Position numbers and translations under genes: made by a program
From: Methanomassiliicoccales archaeon
GTDB lineage: Archaea > Thermoplasmatota > Thermoplasmata > Methanomassiliicoccales > JACIVX01
Assembly (NCBI GenBank): GCA_014361295.1
Contig: JACIVX010000001.1
Location: forward strand, 755,924-819,923
Length of the DNA stretch: 64,000 nucleotides
Direction: 5' to 3'
Notes under the pieces: generated by a model
What the model was told of the DNA's origin: nothing
Seen by the model: only the letters and a program-made list of their open reading frames with translations
The model's database searches: none
Shown here: positions 25,568 to 35,189 of the stretch, piece by piece
How positions within the stretch are numbered: position 1 is the first letter of the stretch
Layout of the letters: every line of letters starts with the position of its first letter

Positions 25568-27115
25568 ATGCATTGGGCAGACGTTATTGCGAGATCCCTG
25601 ACCTCAACGACAGACAACCATCTTATTTCCACAGGGATAAGTCCCTCTGGTTTTATTCATGTTGGTAGCTTGAGAGAGGCAATTACTGCAGGCGCGATTC
25701 AGAAGGCACTCACAGGTCTTGGAGCGAAGGCAAGACTTATCTATCTCATCGATTCCTTCGATCCCCTGCGAAAAAGATATCCCTTTCTCCCTGAGGATTT
25801 CGAGGATGAGGTGGGCAGGCCACTCAGTCATGTGAGGTGTCCGTGTGGATCCCACAAGAACTACGCCCATCATTTCATTCAGCCATTCTTGGAAGCTCTG
25901 GACATCCTTGGAATAAAACCTGAGATATATTGGACTCATGAGCTGTATGCGAAAGGCATATTCGCTGATGCAATCGATACGGTCATCAATGCCAAGATGA
26001 AGATTGTCGAGATTTTGCGGGAAGTCACAAAAAGAGAAATCTCGGATGACTATTTTCCATATAATCCACGATGCAGCTCGTGCGGGAAATTTGCTGATGT
26101 CGAAATTCTTCGATATGAGCGCCCATTCGTTTACTATCGGTGTAGATGTGGGAATAATGGTAAAGCAGACATTAGGAAGGATGATGGGAAGCTTCCCTGG
26201 CGGATCGAATGGGCAGCAAAATGGAAAATTTTCGGCGTTACCTGTGAGCCATTTGGCAAGGATCACGCGGCCGCAGGCGGATCATACGACACCGGCGTGA
26301 GATTCGCTCGGGAGATTTTCGGAATCAAGCCGCCGTTTCCCGTGCCGTACGAATTTGTACAGCTTAAGGGTAAAGGGCAGATGCACAAGTCTACAGGTTC
26401 CGTAATTACGGGAATTGACGCCCTTAAAATCACACCCGCACCCGTCCTAAGTTTCACAATCCTCCGATACAATCCAGATCGTCATATCGATTATGATCCT
26501 GGTCTTGGGATTCTAGAAATGGTTGATGAATACGATAGAATTGAAAGGCTATATTACAAAGGCGGCGCGGAGGAGAAGGAACTGGATTTACTCCGCGCTT
26601 ACGAACTCTCCCAACCGAAATTCATCAGAACTCAGATGCCACTTCAGGTACCGTATCGACATCTCGTCAACGTAGTTCAGATCACCGACTCATTCGAAGG
26701 TGTGATCGAGATTCTAAAAAGGACTGAACACATCTCCGAGATCTCACAGCTTGATGCAGAAGTATTATGGGAAAGAGTGCAATGCGTGAAATATTGGCTT
26801 CAGCACTTTGCGCCCGATGAGGTAAAATTTTCGCTGGCGATGGAAACGCCAATAATAAAATTGGACGAGGTGGAAAGCGCTTTTCTCAATTGTCTCAATG
26901 CAGCGTTAAGAGACATCGATTGGGAGGCAGATACAATACATAACAGCATATATGGCTGCGCTAAAACGAGCGGACTGAGTGCAGCAAAGGCATTCCAACT
27001 CCTCTACCAGATCTTCATCAACAGAATGTCGGGACCGCGACTAGGCTACTTCTTTTCGACACTCGATAAGAAATTTGTGCTCGCAAGAATTGAAAGCGTT
27101 TTGCATGCACGATAA
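25568..27115 (+). CDS. lysS: Lysyl-tRNA synthetase, class I
   Basis: 515 residues, archaeal class I LysRS. HIGH-like motif SGFIHVGSLREA near residue 27, zinc-ligand cysteines in HVRCPCGS and in NPRCSSCGKF with the later CRCG, GKDHAAAGGSYDTG, and the KMSKS-equivalent GKGQMHKSTG. The C-terminal half is the helical anticodon-binding cage. It charges tRNA-Lys with lysine. A TATA-like TTTATATTTT (about 25531-25541) precedes the ATG by 27-37 nt. Convergent with top6A. Confidence 0.96.
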   Translation: MHWADVIARSLTSTTDNHLISTGISPSGFIHVGSLREAITAGAIQKALTGLGAKARLIYLIDSFDPLRKRYPFLPEDFEDEVGRPLSHVRCPCGSHKNYAHHFIQPFLEALDILGIKPEIYWTHELYAKGIFADAIDTVINAKMKIVEILREVTKREISDDYFPYNPRCSSCGKFADVEILRYERPFVYYRCRCGNNGKADIRKDDGKLPWRIEWAAKWKIFGVTCEPFGKDHAAAGGSYDTGVRFAREIFGIKPPFPVPYEFVQLKGKGQMHKSTGSVITGIDALKITPAPVLSFTILRYNPDRHIDYDPGLGILEMVDEYDRIERLYYKGGAEEKELDLLRAYELSQPKFIRTQMPLQVPYRHLVNVVQITDSFEGVIEILKRTEHISEISQLDAEVLWERVQCVKYWLQHFAPDEVKFSLAMETPIIKLDEVESAFLNCLNAALRDIDWEADTIHNSIYGCAKTSGLSAAKAFQLLYQIFINRMSGPRLGYFFSTLDKKFVLARIESVLHAR

Positions 27116-27160
27116 CCAATGGTATACAGACCCAAAACAGGAAAGATCAAGAAGTTTCAA

Positions 27161-28258
27161 TCAAATGATACCAAGTTCCGTCAGCTTTTCTGGCAAGTAC
27201 GTATCTGTTACATAATCCAGGCCGTATTTTGCTAGCGCCTGCTGCTCCGCCTTCTTTCCGATTTCAAGCATCGTCTCGATTTCATTTCGCCAGAATTCGT
27301 CATTGAATCTCGGATCATTGAGCTCAGCATTCAATGCGCGGATATCCATATCTGTCAATTTGTCCGTTGGCAGATCATAATTGATGATGTCTGATGCAGT
27401 GATGCCAATGAACTCAGCGGTGGGCGTTGCAAGATACTCGGAAATATGGGCGGTCTTGATCGCACCGTAGGCGACTGATGCGAAAATCCTGAAGGACCAG
27501 GGATCTCCATCGGTGAATACAACGACAGGCAATTGTAGCTCTTCATTGAGCCGTTTGATGAATCGTCTTGTACTTCTTGCAGGTTGCCCTTTAAGATGGA
27601 CAAGGAGTGCGTCGAACTTTTCATCAAAGCCGTTTTCTACCAGGCGGTCAAACATACCGCCAGTTTCAATCGCTATGACGAATTTCGCGCTCGTTTCGAT
27701 TAATTCTATTTTTTCTTTTTCTACATTATACGGGATACTGTAACCAGAATCCCCAACATCATCTCTGCAGTTAATACGTTTTAGCTTGCCCTTTCTGTCG
27801 ACTTCTGTGATCGTCAAGTCTCCGATGACACTCGCGCCGTTTTCTTCGGGTCTCAGTTTGAAATCCTCTCTTAGGCATTTGGTGACAATTTCCAGATCCT
27901 CTGCCAGTAAATTTGATTCATCCTGTGATGAAAACTTTGCTTTCCCCCATCCTTCCGAGATATAATACATCTCTCTCAGAGTTGAAGACTTGTTATTTGC
28001 GATCATGTCCTCGATGAATTCAAGAACAAACATCGTGCGGAGAAGCATCTGGGCACCTCTCGTTTTCTTTGCTGTCCGCGCACCCATCGCTTTACCGTAT
28101 TTCCAAACGCCGAGTTTGGGATCGAATTTGATATTCCCTTTAGTTCTCAAAGGAATCAGCATCTTCGGAACCTTCCCCTCACTGATCTGATCGTAAATCG
28201 AATTCGCAATCTCGTATAATCTGTCTAAGGCTTCCCCATGCCTCTCACTACTCGTCAC
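27161..28258 (-). CDS. top6A: DNA topoisomerase VI subunit A
   Basis: 365 residues, Spo11-like. Winged-helix catalytic region with [13 protein letters not shown] (active tyrosine at 98/99), Toprim domain with the acidic Glu in [10 protein letters not shown] and the Asp pair in [14 protein letters not shown]. With subunit B it makes a type IIB enzyme that relaxes and decatenates DNA. The start is GTG 28258, 11 nt inside the end of top6B and preceded by GGGGGAGGTG, a strong SD with 4-nt spacing. Presence of topo VI argues against the gyrase-only Thermoplasmatales proper. Confidence 0.97.
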   Translation of the reverse strand: MTSSERHGEALDRLYEIANSIYDQISEGKVPKMLIPLRTKGNIKFDPKLGVWKYGKAMGARTAKKTRGAQMLLRTMFVLEFIEDMIANNKSSTLREMYYISEGWGKAKFSSQDESNLLAEDLEIVTKCLREDFKLRPEENGASVIGDLTITEVDRKGKLKRINCRDDVGDSGYSIPYNVEKEKIELIETSAKFVIAIETGGMFDRLVENGFDEKFDALLVHLKGQPARSTRRFIKRLNEELQLPVVVFTDGDPWSFRIFASVAYGAIKTAHISEYLATPTAEFIGITASDIINYDLPTDKLTDMDIRALNAELNDPRFNDEFWRNEIETMLEIGKKAEQQALAKYGLDYVTDTYLPEKLTELGII

Positions 28259-30242
28259 TTAACACCTCCCCCTCTTCATCGTAATCAATCTCTTCTTCCT
28301 CTTCCTGTTCGGTCCCGCTCTCAGCACATACATCGATCTCTTCGATCTTCATGTCCTCAAGATCCCAGTCGCCTGGCAAAGGATCGGCCCCAATGACAAG
28401 AACCGGATTGATACCGCTCACATAGATCTCATTCTCATCATAACTATCGGCATCCAGTCCAACCAGTTCGAACGAGATCTCAACCTGATCAGTTGACGGT
28501 ATGCGGTCGAGCTTCCAGGTCAATTTGCTGTTTTCTCTAATCTCGGACGGTTTGGGCAGGATGCTGTTCGTATCCAACGACTCAGCGGGAACGACAACGT
28601 GGAGAAGCAGACTCTGTGTTTTCGGTGTGTAGTTATAGACAGTAATCTTCACCCTATGTCGGTTGTTTTCATAAGTCACGGAGTCTTCTATCCAGACAAC
28701 ATTCATAATTTTAGTAATCGTTCCTTTCAATGACGGCACTTCTTTTCCAACGATTTTCGAACATTTCTCGGCAATCAGCGGGAGAATCTCCTGGACGATC
28801 TCAAATTTGGCGCGCGTCTTCCCCTTCATTTCTTTCTTATGCAGGTGAGTCTTCAGTTTCCTTGCACAGGCTTTTAATGCAAGTTGAATTTCTTCGAGAA
28901 ATTCCGGAATATTCGCAATCGCTTCCTTTGCTTCAGAGGTGAATGGAATTTTTGTGGATGCGACGTGAACAAGGATGATGGCTGGTCCGTATGGAATACC
29001 TTCGCCTCCCCGTTGTTCAAAACCGTATCTTCTCCAGTCCATCGTCTCGATGGCCTTTGTGATTACACACGCGCCCTGCTGGTAAAGAAGCGGAACTCTA
29101 TTTGCGAACCTCAAAATTGTGACCGGTTGATCACATGGTAAATTCCCACCGTAAACGATTCCTGCCTCAACGACAAAGGGATTCCCAGAGTAAACTCGAG
29201 GCTGTCTAGTCACTGGCGGAGCGTAGAATTCCGGTTTATACTCCTCGAGAACATTTTTGAGTCCTTTTCGAATCAGAGTTTCACCGATTGGAGAAAGGCA
29301 GTCTGTCGGAGGAGATTGAATTCGCACTTGGGACATCGCATCAAGAAGCTGTTTGTACTGCTCGAGCGTCAGTTCCTGGGGTTTTGAATCCCCACTCAAC
29401 CACGCCTTCTCACAGATCTCCTTCGCAACACGATCACTTATCCTGTTGAACTCATTCTTCAGGAAACCGAGGAGCTTAGTTTCCTTCGTCGATTTTGCCA
29501 TGTTGATGAGCATACCCAATTCAATACCATATGGATGCGGTCGAATTTCACGCGTTGGCGGTGGGAGCTTGTCGGTCGCCCTTTGAAAAATATATTTTTT
29601 ACCATCAGGATCGTTGAAAATAATCGTTGCATGGGGATTAACGATAGCCGTTTGTCTCAGATACTCGAGCACGGATTGTTTCCCCGAGACATAGCGTCCT
29701 TCCAGCCACATTTCGATCCTTGTTCCATGCTCCTTCTCGTCCCAAATGATGAATTCTCTACTGAGAACATCTGGCTCATTCTTTCTTGTATTGATTTTGA
29801 TCTCCATTTTCGCCGCGGGCTCATCTTTTTCGGTTTTTGAGGTGATAATGGCTGGCCTTCCAGTTGTCATCTGACTATACAAGACCGCTGCGGAGATCCC
29901 AATGCCTTGTTGGCCCCGTGCCTGGCGAAGTGAGTGGAAACGCGAGCCGTACAAAAGCTTGCCGAAGACATTGGGAATAACCTTCGGAACGATGCCTGGT
30001 CCATTATCCTCGACGGTAATTTTGAATTCATTTTGACCCGTTCTCCTTATATCAACTATAATCTCAGGGAGTATTGACGCCTCTTCGCAGGCATCGAGTG
30101 AATTATCCACGGCCTCTTTCACAGCCATTAACAATGATTTCGTCGGCGAATCAAAGCCAAGGATCTGGCGATTCCTCTCGAAGAATTCCGAAACCGATAT
30201 TTCCCTTTGTTTCTTTGCGAGCTGCTCAGCAATAGAGGCCAT
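28248..30242 (-). CDS. top6B: DNA topoisomerase VI subunit B
   Basis: 664 residues. GHKL ATPase: N-box [21 protein letters not shown], and [16 protein letters not shown] (ATP lid); then the H2TH insert, the transducer domain, and an Ig-like C-terminal domain ending in a very acidic tail (about 12 Glu/Asp among the last 20 residues). ATP-driven dimer clamp of topoisomerase VI, co-transcribed with top6A by overlap. Slightly longer than the shortest archaeal homologues because of the C-terminal domain. Confidence 0.97.
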   Translation of the reverse strand: MASIAEQLAKKQREISVSEFFERNRQILGFDSPTKSLLMAVKEAVDNSLDACEEASILPEIIVDIRRTGQNEFKITVEDNGPGIVPKVIPNVFGKLLYGSRFHSLRQARGQQGIGISAAVLYSQMTTGRPAIITSKTEKDEPAAKMEIKINTRKNEPDVLSREFIIWDEKEHGTRIEMWLEGRYVSGKQSVLEYLRQTAIVNPHATIIFNDPDGKKYIFQRATDKLPPPTREIRPHPYGIELGMLINMAKSTKETKLLGFLKNEFNRISDRVAKEICEKAWLSGDSKPQELTLEQYKQLLDAMSQVRIQSPPTDCLSPIGETLIRKGLKNVLEEYKPEFYAPPVTRQPRVYSGNPFVVEAGIVYGGNLPCDQPVTILRFANRVPLLYQQGACVITKAIETMDWRRYGFEQRGGEGIPYGPAIILVHVASTKIPFTSEAKEAIANIPEFLEEIQLALKACARKLKTHLHKKEMKGKTRAKFEIVQEILPLIAEKCSKIVGKEVPSLKGTITKIMNVVWIEDSVTYENNRHRVKITVYNYTPKTQSLLLHVVVPAESLDTNSILPKPSEIRENSKLTWKLDRIPSTDQVEISFELVGLDADSYDENEIYVSGINPVLVIGADPLPGDWDLEDMKIEEIDVCAESGTEQEEEEEIDYDEEGEVLSDE

Positions 30243-30340
30243 ACTAAATCCCTTAAATCTCTAAAGATTCGTTTGGTGCATCCCAGCTGTATTATTCTTG
30301 AAGTCATAAATAAAGATTACCTAGGGGAGATCAAAATTAG

Positions 30341-31342
30341 TCAATCCTTGAATTCCTTGCCGCAATTCCAGCATTTCTTGTCTGACTGCTTAACTTTTGC
30401 TCCGCAATCAGCGCATATCATTTCATCTTCCTCATCCTCGAAAGGCTCTCCGCACTGAGGACATTTCTTTGCATCGGGAGGGACTTCAGCACCACATTCA
30501 GAACAAACGAATTTTTCCACCGTTTTTCCTTTGCTAGCTTTCCCTGTTTCTCTTTCCTTATCTAAAGCCTTTTTGTCATCAATCTTCCCTTTTTCTTCTC
30601 TCTCTTTTCTGATTTGTTCCCTTCTCGCTTTTGAGGTATCCATCCACCATGATAAGGCGAGAATCAGGTAGAAAAGAACACCAATCTGAAGGAAAACGAT
30701 CAGAAGACGAGTGTAAAGAAGTTGCTGAAACAAAATATCATCAGGAATGCTAAGAGGACCGAAACCCCAGTAAGTCTTGGTTCCATTCGAAGAGAATTGA
30801 TACTCAAAGACCCCTTCCCAGAGTGCAACATCCGTCGAAAAAACATATCCATTGTCGACCTCTTGTAACGGTGTCATGTTAATGATTAGAGGCGAAGTAT
30901 ATGTCCAAAGATCTGTGATGTTAACTTGCACACTACTTTCGTTTGTTCCATTGATTAGAGTGACCTCGAAATGATAAACTGTTGATGCATTTCCGCGGTA
31001 TGGCGTCACAGTCCCATTCACAAGAAATCCATTTTCGGAACTTACGACATCTCCTCCATATCCGGTGAAATCATAATAACTCTTAATACCGAAAGAAATT
31101 CCAAGAACCAAAAATAAGACGATTCCGAAAATTGCCAGCTTCTTGCGATTGGTCAATCCAAAATACTTGGGAAGACCGTAGGCGATCAGCGCGATTGCGA
31201 TTGAAATAAAGCAGAGATAATACCATAGGAATAAAAGAAGTACAGCTGATACAATAAATGTCAAAACGATGACCATAGGAAGTGCATACTTCTTTTTCTT
31301 AAAAGCCGCAAGTTGTTTTTTTAGTTCTTCCGTAAAACTCAT
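30341..31342 (-). CDS. Membrane protein with glycosylated outer domain and two C-terminal zinc ribbons
   Basis: 333 residues, function unknown. N-terminal TM helices at about 20-45, 48-60 and 68-88; an outer domain (about 90-205) with at least six N-glycosylation sequons (NGT, NAS, NES, NIT, NMT); a last TM helix at about 212-232; a Lys/Glu-rich linker; then two zinc ribbons of the type CSECGAEVPPDAKKCPQCG and CADCGAKVKQSDKKCWNCG. The layout suggests a surface domain linked to a cytosolic zinc-binding tail. It lies 98 nt upstream of top6B on the same strand. Confidence 0.8.
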   Translation of the reverse strand: MSFTEELKKQLAAFKKKKYALPMVIVLTFIVSAVLLLFLWYYLCFISIAIALIAYGLPKYFGLTNRKKLAIFGIVLFLVLGISFGIKSYYDFTGYGGDVVSSENGFLVNGTVTPYRGNASTVYHFEVTLINGTNESSVQVNITDLWTYTSPLIINMTPLQEVDNGYVFSTDVALWEGVFEYQFSSNGTKTYWGFGPLSIPDDILFQQLLYTRLLIVFLQIGVLFYLILALSWWMDTSKARREQIRKEREEKGKIDDKKALDKERETGKASKGKTVEKFVCSECGAEVPPDAKKCPQCGEPFEDEEDEMICADCGAKVKQSDKKCWNCGKEFKD

Positions 31343-31811
31343 TGCTTCCGGATAATGAATAACGCTATTTTAGGTTTCCTGATGGTATATAAAAGATGCA
31401 TTTGCCGTTCTACATATTACCATCCGGGCAGCACACATTTTTTACGACAAACCAGTCAATAAGAATCTGCTTAATGCTCAAATTATCAAAAATGGCGAAC
31501 AGAATGAACTCACTTCCAAATCATTTTCGTTTACGCTGCGGCAGATCATGCTATTGTATTTTGTATGAAATAAGACCAGCGATTTTTGGAGCCGATCGGC
31601 AAACCTCATTATAGGGATCAACATTCTTTGGCAAATGGTTTTCAATATAATCGTTAGAAAGGGATAAATCTGCCATATCGAACGTATCTCGCAGTTCATT
31701 CGAAAAAATCCTCATCTCATTCGGCGGAAAGGTTGTTTGATGCGGTAGGCGCAGATAAGTAATATATAAAGAGTGAGTGATGCGAAAACTCTCTTTTAAT
31801 TGAGGGAACTT
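31343..31811. other. Intergenic region between the zinc-ribbon protein and arcC
   Basis: 469 bp with no recognised gene. A good TATA box (ATATATAAA, 31759-31767) serves arcC. The minus strand has a 54-codon frame listed separately at low confidence. A TATATAAA near 31386-31393 (plus-strand reading) is not followed by a convincing gene. Confidence 0.5.
31551..31715 (-). CDS. Possible 54-residue protein or remnant
   Basis: ATG at 31715 opens a 54-codon frame with protein-like composition (ELRDTFDMADLSLS, then IENHLPKNVDPYNEV). I recognise no family and see no SD or well-placed TATA box. It could be a decayed gene or chance. Confidence 0.25.
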   Translation of the reverse strand: MRIFSNELRDTFDMADLSLSNDYIENHLPKNVDPYNEVCRSAPKIAGLISYKIQ

Positions 31812-32768
31812 ATGAAAACGGCGGTCGTAGCGATCGGAGGAAATGCGATTCTGAAAGCCGGCGAGGAGGCAACATTAGAAAATCAGCTGAGAAACCTTGA
31901 TATGACGTGCTCACACTTGGCCAGAATGATCAAAAACGGATATGATCTCGTAATAATTCATGGAAACGGGCCTCAAGTTGGCAACATATTGTTGCAAAAC
32001 GAGCTCTGCAAGACAGAGATTCCATCGATGCCTCTCGATGTTTGCGTTGCGGAATCTCAGGGACTTCTTGGCTACCTCATCCAACACTCGCTGACCGCCG
32101 CTCTGGCAAAACAGAATACTGAAAAAACTGTGACATGCATAGTCACGCGTGTGCTTGTAGATCCAAAAGATCCCGCATTTGAGAAGCCAACGAAGCCGAT
32201 CGGCCCGTACTATTCTCAGGAAGAGGCAGAAGACCTGAGAGTTGAAAGAGGCTGGACGCTCGTAGAAGACATCAAGAGAGGAGGCTATCGAAGAGTCGTT
32301 CCATCCCCCCGTCCGATTTCGATTCTCGAAGCTAGTGCAATCAGGAAACTCGTTTTTGGGGAAAAGGGACAAAAAGAGATCGTCGTCGCCGCTGGCGGAG
32401 GTGGAATACCAGTCATCAAGAAGAGTTATGGATATGAGGGAGTGGAAGCTGTCGTTGATAAAGATTTTGCCGCATCAGTTCTCGCGCGAGACATCGGAGA
32501 GAAAACATTGATTTTCCTTACGGACATCGACCATGTTTATGTAGACTTCGGAACCGATCGGGCGCGTCCTCTTGAAAAAGTGACTCTTGAAGAAATCGAA
32601 GAATATGTCGAAGAAAAACAGTTCCCTCCCGGAACGATGGGGCCGAAAATCGAGGCCTCGATCGATTTCCTGAAATCCGGCGGGAAATCGGTGGTCATCA
32701 CATCACCCGATCTTATTGAGAAAGCGCTTTCTGGAAAAGCTGGCACAAGGATTTACGCTGGTCGGTGA
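31812..32768 (+). CDS. arcC: Carbamate kinase
   Basis: 318 residues, amino-acid kinase fold. VVAIGGNAIL at the N-terminus, IHGNGPQVGNILLQNE, a central AAGGGGIPVI, DKDFAASVLA and FLTDIDHVYVDFG, plus PGTMGPKIEASIDFL near the end: the carbamate-kinase signature set. It transfers phosphate between ATP and carbamate; in archaea it may make carbamoyl phosphate or, run in reverse, ATP. The ATG at 31812 has a GAGGGA SD; TTG 31800 is in frame. The start of the next gene is 6 nt after the stop. Confidence 0.95.
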   Translation: MKTAVVAIGGNAILKAGEEATLENQLRNLDMTCSHLARMIKNGYDLVIIHGNGPQVGNILLQNELCKTEIPSMPLDVCVAESQGLLGYLIQHSLTAALAKQNTEKTVTCIVTRVLVDPKDPAFEKPTKPIGPYYSQEEAEDLRVERGWTLVEDIKRGGYRRVVPSPRPISILEASAIRKLVFGEKGQKEIVVAAGGGGIPVIKKSYGYEGVEAVVDKDFAASVLARDIGEKTLIFLTDIDHVYVDFGTDRARPLEKVTLEEIEEYVEEKQFPPGTMGPKIEASIDFLKSGGKSVVITSPDLIEKALSGKAGTRIYAGR

Positions 32769-32774
32769 TGGTCT

Positions 32775-33899
32775 ATGGCTAGCACGATTGAAGAGCAGAT
32801 CAAGGCGATTGAGGAAGAGATCGCCTCAACTGATTATAATAAGGCAACGCAGCAACACATTGGGCGATTAAAAGCCAAGCTTGCAAGGCTTAAAGCTGAA
32901 CTGGAAAAGCGCAGATCGAAGGTAACTGGGGGGCAAGGATATGGTGTGCGGAAATCCGGAAATGCGACGGTAGCGCTCATTGGATTTCCGAGCGTGGGAA
33001 AGTCGACTCTCCTCAACAAATTGACAAACGCAAGGAGCGAGATCGGAGATTATCATTTCACAACGCTCGATGTTGTTCCAGGGATGCTGTATCACAGAGG
33101 CGCAAAGATCCAAATTCTCGATCTTCCTGGCCTGATTAAAGATGCATCAAAAGGAAAGGGCAGAGGTAGAGAAGTCCTCTCAGTTGTGCGATCTGCAGAC
33201 CTCATCCTTTTGTTACTGGATATTTATGAAACGCAAGTGGAGATACTGATCAGGGAATTAGAGAATGCTGGTATTAGACTCAATCAAAAGCCACCTGATG
33301 TTGTCGTCACGAAACTCGATAAGGGTGGAATTTCCGTAAAGTCGACAGTGAAACTGAAGAGCATTGACGAAGGAACAGCGAGAGCGATTGTATCGGAATA
33401 TGGGTATGTTAATGCTGAGGTGATTATCAGAGAGGACATAACAGCGGATCAGCTCATTGACGTCCTTGCGGGTAATAGAGTATATGTGAAGGCGATCGCC
33501 GCCGTAAACAAGATCGATCTCGCGATGAAAGACGAACTCGAGAACATCAGAAGAAGACTTTCCTCACTTTCGCCAGTGTTCATTTCTGCGGAAAAGGGCC
33601 TGGGACTCGAGGAACTGAAGGACAAAATATTTGAAAGCCTCGATCTTATCCGAATTTACCTCAAACCACAGGGAGGAGAGCCAGATCTGGATGAGCCACT
33701 CGTGATAAGACGGGGGAGCACAGTTGGCGATGTTTGTGATCACATTCACCGGACATTTCGAAAGAATTTCAGGTATGCAAATGTCTGGGGTAAGAGTGCT
33801 AAATTCCCAGGACAGATGGTCGGTCTCGATCATAAGCTTGAGGACGAAGATATTCTTTCGATTGTTATCGTGAGAACGAAAGAACGAGATTCCAAATAA
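32775..33899 (+). CDS. DRG/Rbg-family GTPase with TGS domain
   Basis: 374 residues. An N-terminal coiled-coil (about 1-50) is followed by a G domain with GFPSVGKST (G1), DLPGLIKDASKGKGRG (G3 and the DRG-specific loop) and NKIDLA (G4). A C-terminal TGS domain reads from about 295 (LDEPLVIRRGSTVGDVC). This family, conserved in archaea and eukaryotes, associates with translating ribosomes. Probably co-transcribed with arcC. Confidence 0.95.
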   Translation: MASTIEEQIKAIEEEIASTDYNKATQQHIGRLKAKLARLKAELEKRRSKVTGGQGYGVRKSGNATVALIGFPSVGKSTLLNKLTNARSEIGDYHFTTLDVVPGMLYHRGAKIQILDLPGLIKDASKGKGRGREVLSVVRSADLILLLLDIYETQVEILIRELENAGIRLNQKPPDVVVTKLDKGGISVKSTVKLKSIDEGTARAIVSEYGYVNAEVIIREDITADQLIDVLAGNRVYVKAIAAVNKIDLAMKDELENIRRRLSSLSPVFISAEKGLGLEELKDKIFESLDLIRIYLKPQGGEPDLDEPLVIRRGSTVGDVCDHIHRTFRKNFRYANVWGKSAKFPGQMVGLDHKLEDEDILSIVIVRTKERDSK

Positions 33900-33941
33900 A
33901 TGAAAATCTTTCAATTTTAGTAGACAGGTGCGTGATCAAGA

Positions 33942-35132
33942 ATGGGAAAGCGAAGAGAAATGCGAATTGGACTTTCAACGGTCGCCGTTCATGCAGGCGA
34001 GCGAATGAACGAAACTCACGGTGCGGTAACTACTCCTATTTTCCAGACATCCACCTTCTATTTTCCTACGGACGATGAGAGAACATGGGAAGGGCAAGTG
34101 CCGGATGGGTCATACATTTACACAAGATATGGGAATCCGACAATCAGAGCAGCGGAGGACAAGATCGCAGCACTCGAAGGTGCTGAAAAAGGTCTAGCCT
34201 TTTCGTCTGGAATGGCTGCCATTACAACGACATTACTGACTTTTCTCAAGAAGGGTGATCATGTCGTTTCAATTAGAGACATTTATGGCGGAACTTTTTC
34301 TTTCATGAAGAATGAATTGCCGAGAATGGGCATTTCTGTTCGATTCGTCGATTCTTCAAATACTACGGAGATTCTTGAGGCGATCAATGAATCGCCGAAG
34401 ATCGTTTACATTGAGTCGCCAACAAACCCGATGCTTAAGATTGTGGACATTCCGAAGATTGCCGACGCAGCTCATAAAACCGGAGCGATAGTGATCGCGG
34501 ACAACACATTCGCCACACCAGTCAATCAAAATCCGATTGGTATGGGTGTTGATATCGTGATCCACAGTTGCACGAAGTACCTCAATGGCCATTCAGACCT
34601 TATCGCGGGGGCTGTCGTTGGAAGGGAATCTTTCATCAATGAGATTGCAAAAAAGCGAATCGTCATGGGTGGTGTTCTTGATCCGATCGGTGCATTTCTC
34701 CTTTTGAGAGGATTGAAAACGCTAGTTGTAAGAATGAAGAAACATAATGAAAATGGTAATGCAATCGCGCAATATCTTGAAGCGCATAGAAAAGTTGAAA
34801 GAGTGTATTATCCTGGTTTAGAGTCACACCCGCAACATGTACTTGCGAAAAGCCTTATGCGTGGATTCAGTGGGATGGTTAGTTTCGAAGTTTCTGGTGG
34901 GCGGAAAGAGGCAGAAACCGTGTTGAAATCCCTTCGCTTAATAAAGAGGGCGACGAGCCTTGGTGGTGTGGAGTCACTTGCAAGCATGCCAGCGAATACC
35001 TCCCATGCCGCATTGTCAAAATCGGAGAGAGAGCAACTCGGTATCAAGGACTCGCTCATTCGCCTATCAATTGGTATCGAAGACCCTGAGGACCTAATCG
35101 TTGACCTAGATCAAGCGCTTCAGAAGGTATGA
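33942..35132 (+). CDS. PLP-dependent cystathionine gamma-synthase/gamma-lyase family enzyme
   Basis: 396 residues, Cys/Met-metabolism fold type I. YIYTRYGNPT (phosphate-binding Tyr/Arg from the partner subunit), FSSGMAAITTTLL, YIESPTNPMLKI, ADNTFATPVNQNP, and HSCTKYLNGHSDLIAGAV with the Schiff-base Lys; SLGGVESLASMPANTSHA near the C-terminus. Members act as cystathionine gamma-synthase, gamma-lyase, methionine gamma-lyase or O-acylhomoserine sulfhydrylase, and sequence reading alone does not separate them. ATG 33960 is an alternative start. Confidence 0.9.
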   Translation: MGKRREMRIGLSTVAVHAGERMNETHGAVTTPIFQTSTFYFPTDDERTWEGQVPDGSYIYTRYGNPTIRAAEDKIAALEGAEKGLAFSSGMAAITTTLLTFLKKGDHVVSIRDIYGGTFSFMKNELPRMGISVRFVDSSNTTEILEAINESPKIVYIESPTNPMLKIVDIPKIADAAHKTGAIVIADNTFATPVNQNPIGMGVDIVIHSCTKYLNGHSDLIAGAVVGRESFINEIAKKRIVMGGVLDPIGAFLLLRGLKTLVVRMKKHNENGNAIAQYLEAHRKVERVYYPGLESHPQHVLAKSLMRGFSGMVSFEVSGGRKEAETVLKSLRLIKRATSLGGVESLASMPANTSHAALSKSEREQLGIKDSLIRLSIGIEDPEDLIVDLDQALQKV

Positions 35133-35189
35133 TAGAACGAATGACAACGATGAGAAAGCATTATTTAATGCCTTTTCAATGTGGACCAG

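Noticed and set aside
31396-31614. 72-codon plus-strand frame in the arcC upstream gap
   Set aside because: No SD, no family, and composition like random AT-rich sequence.
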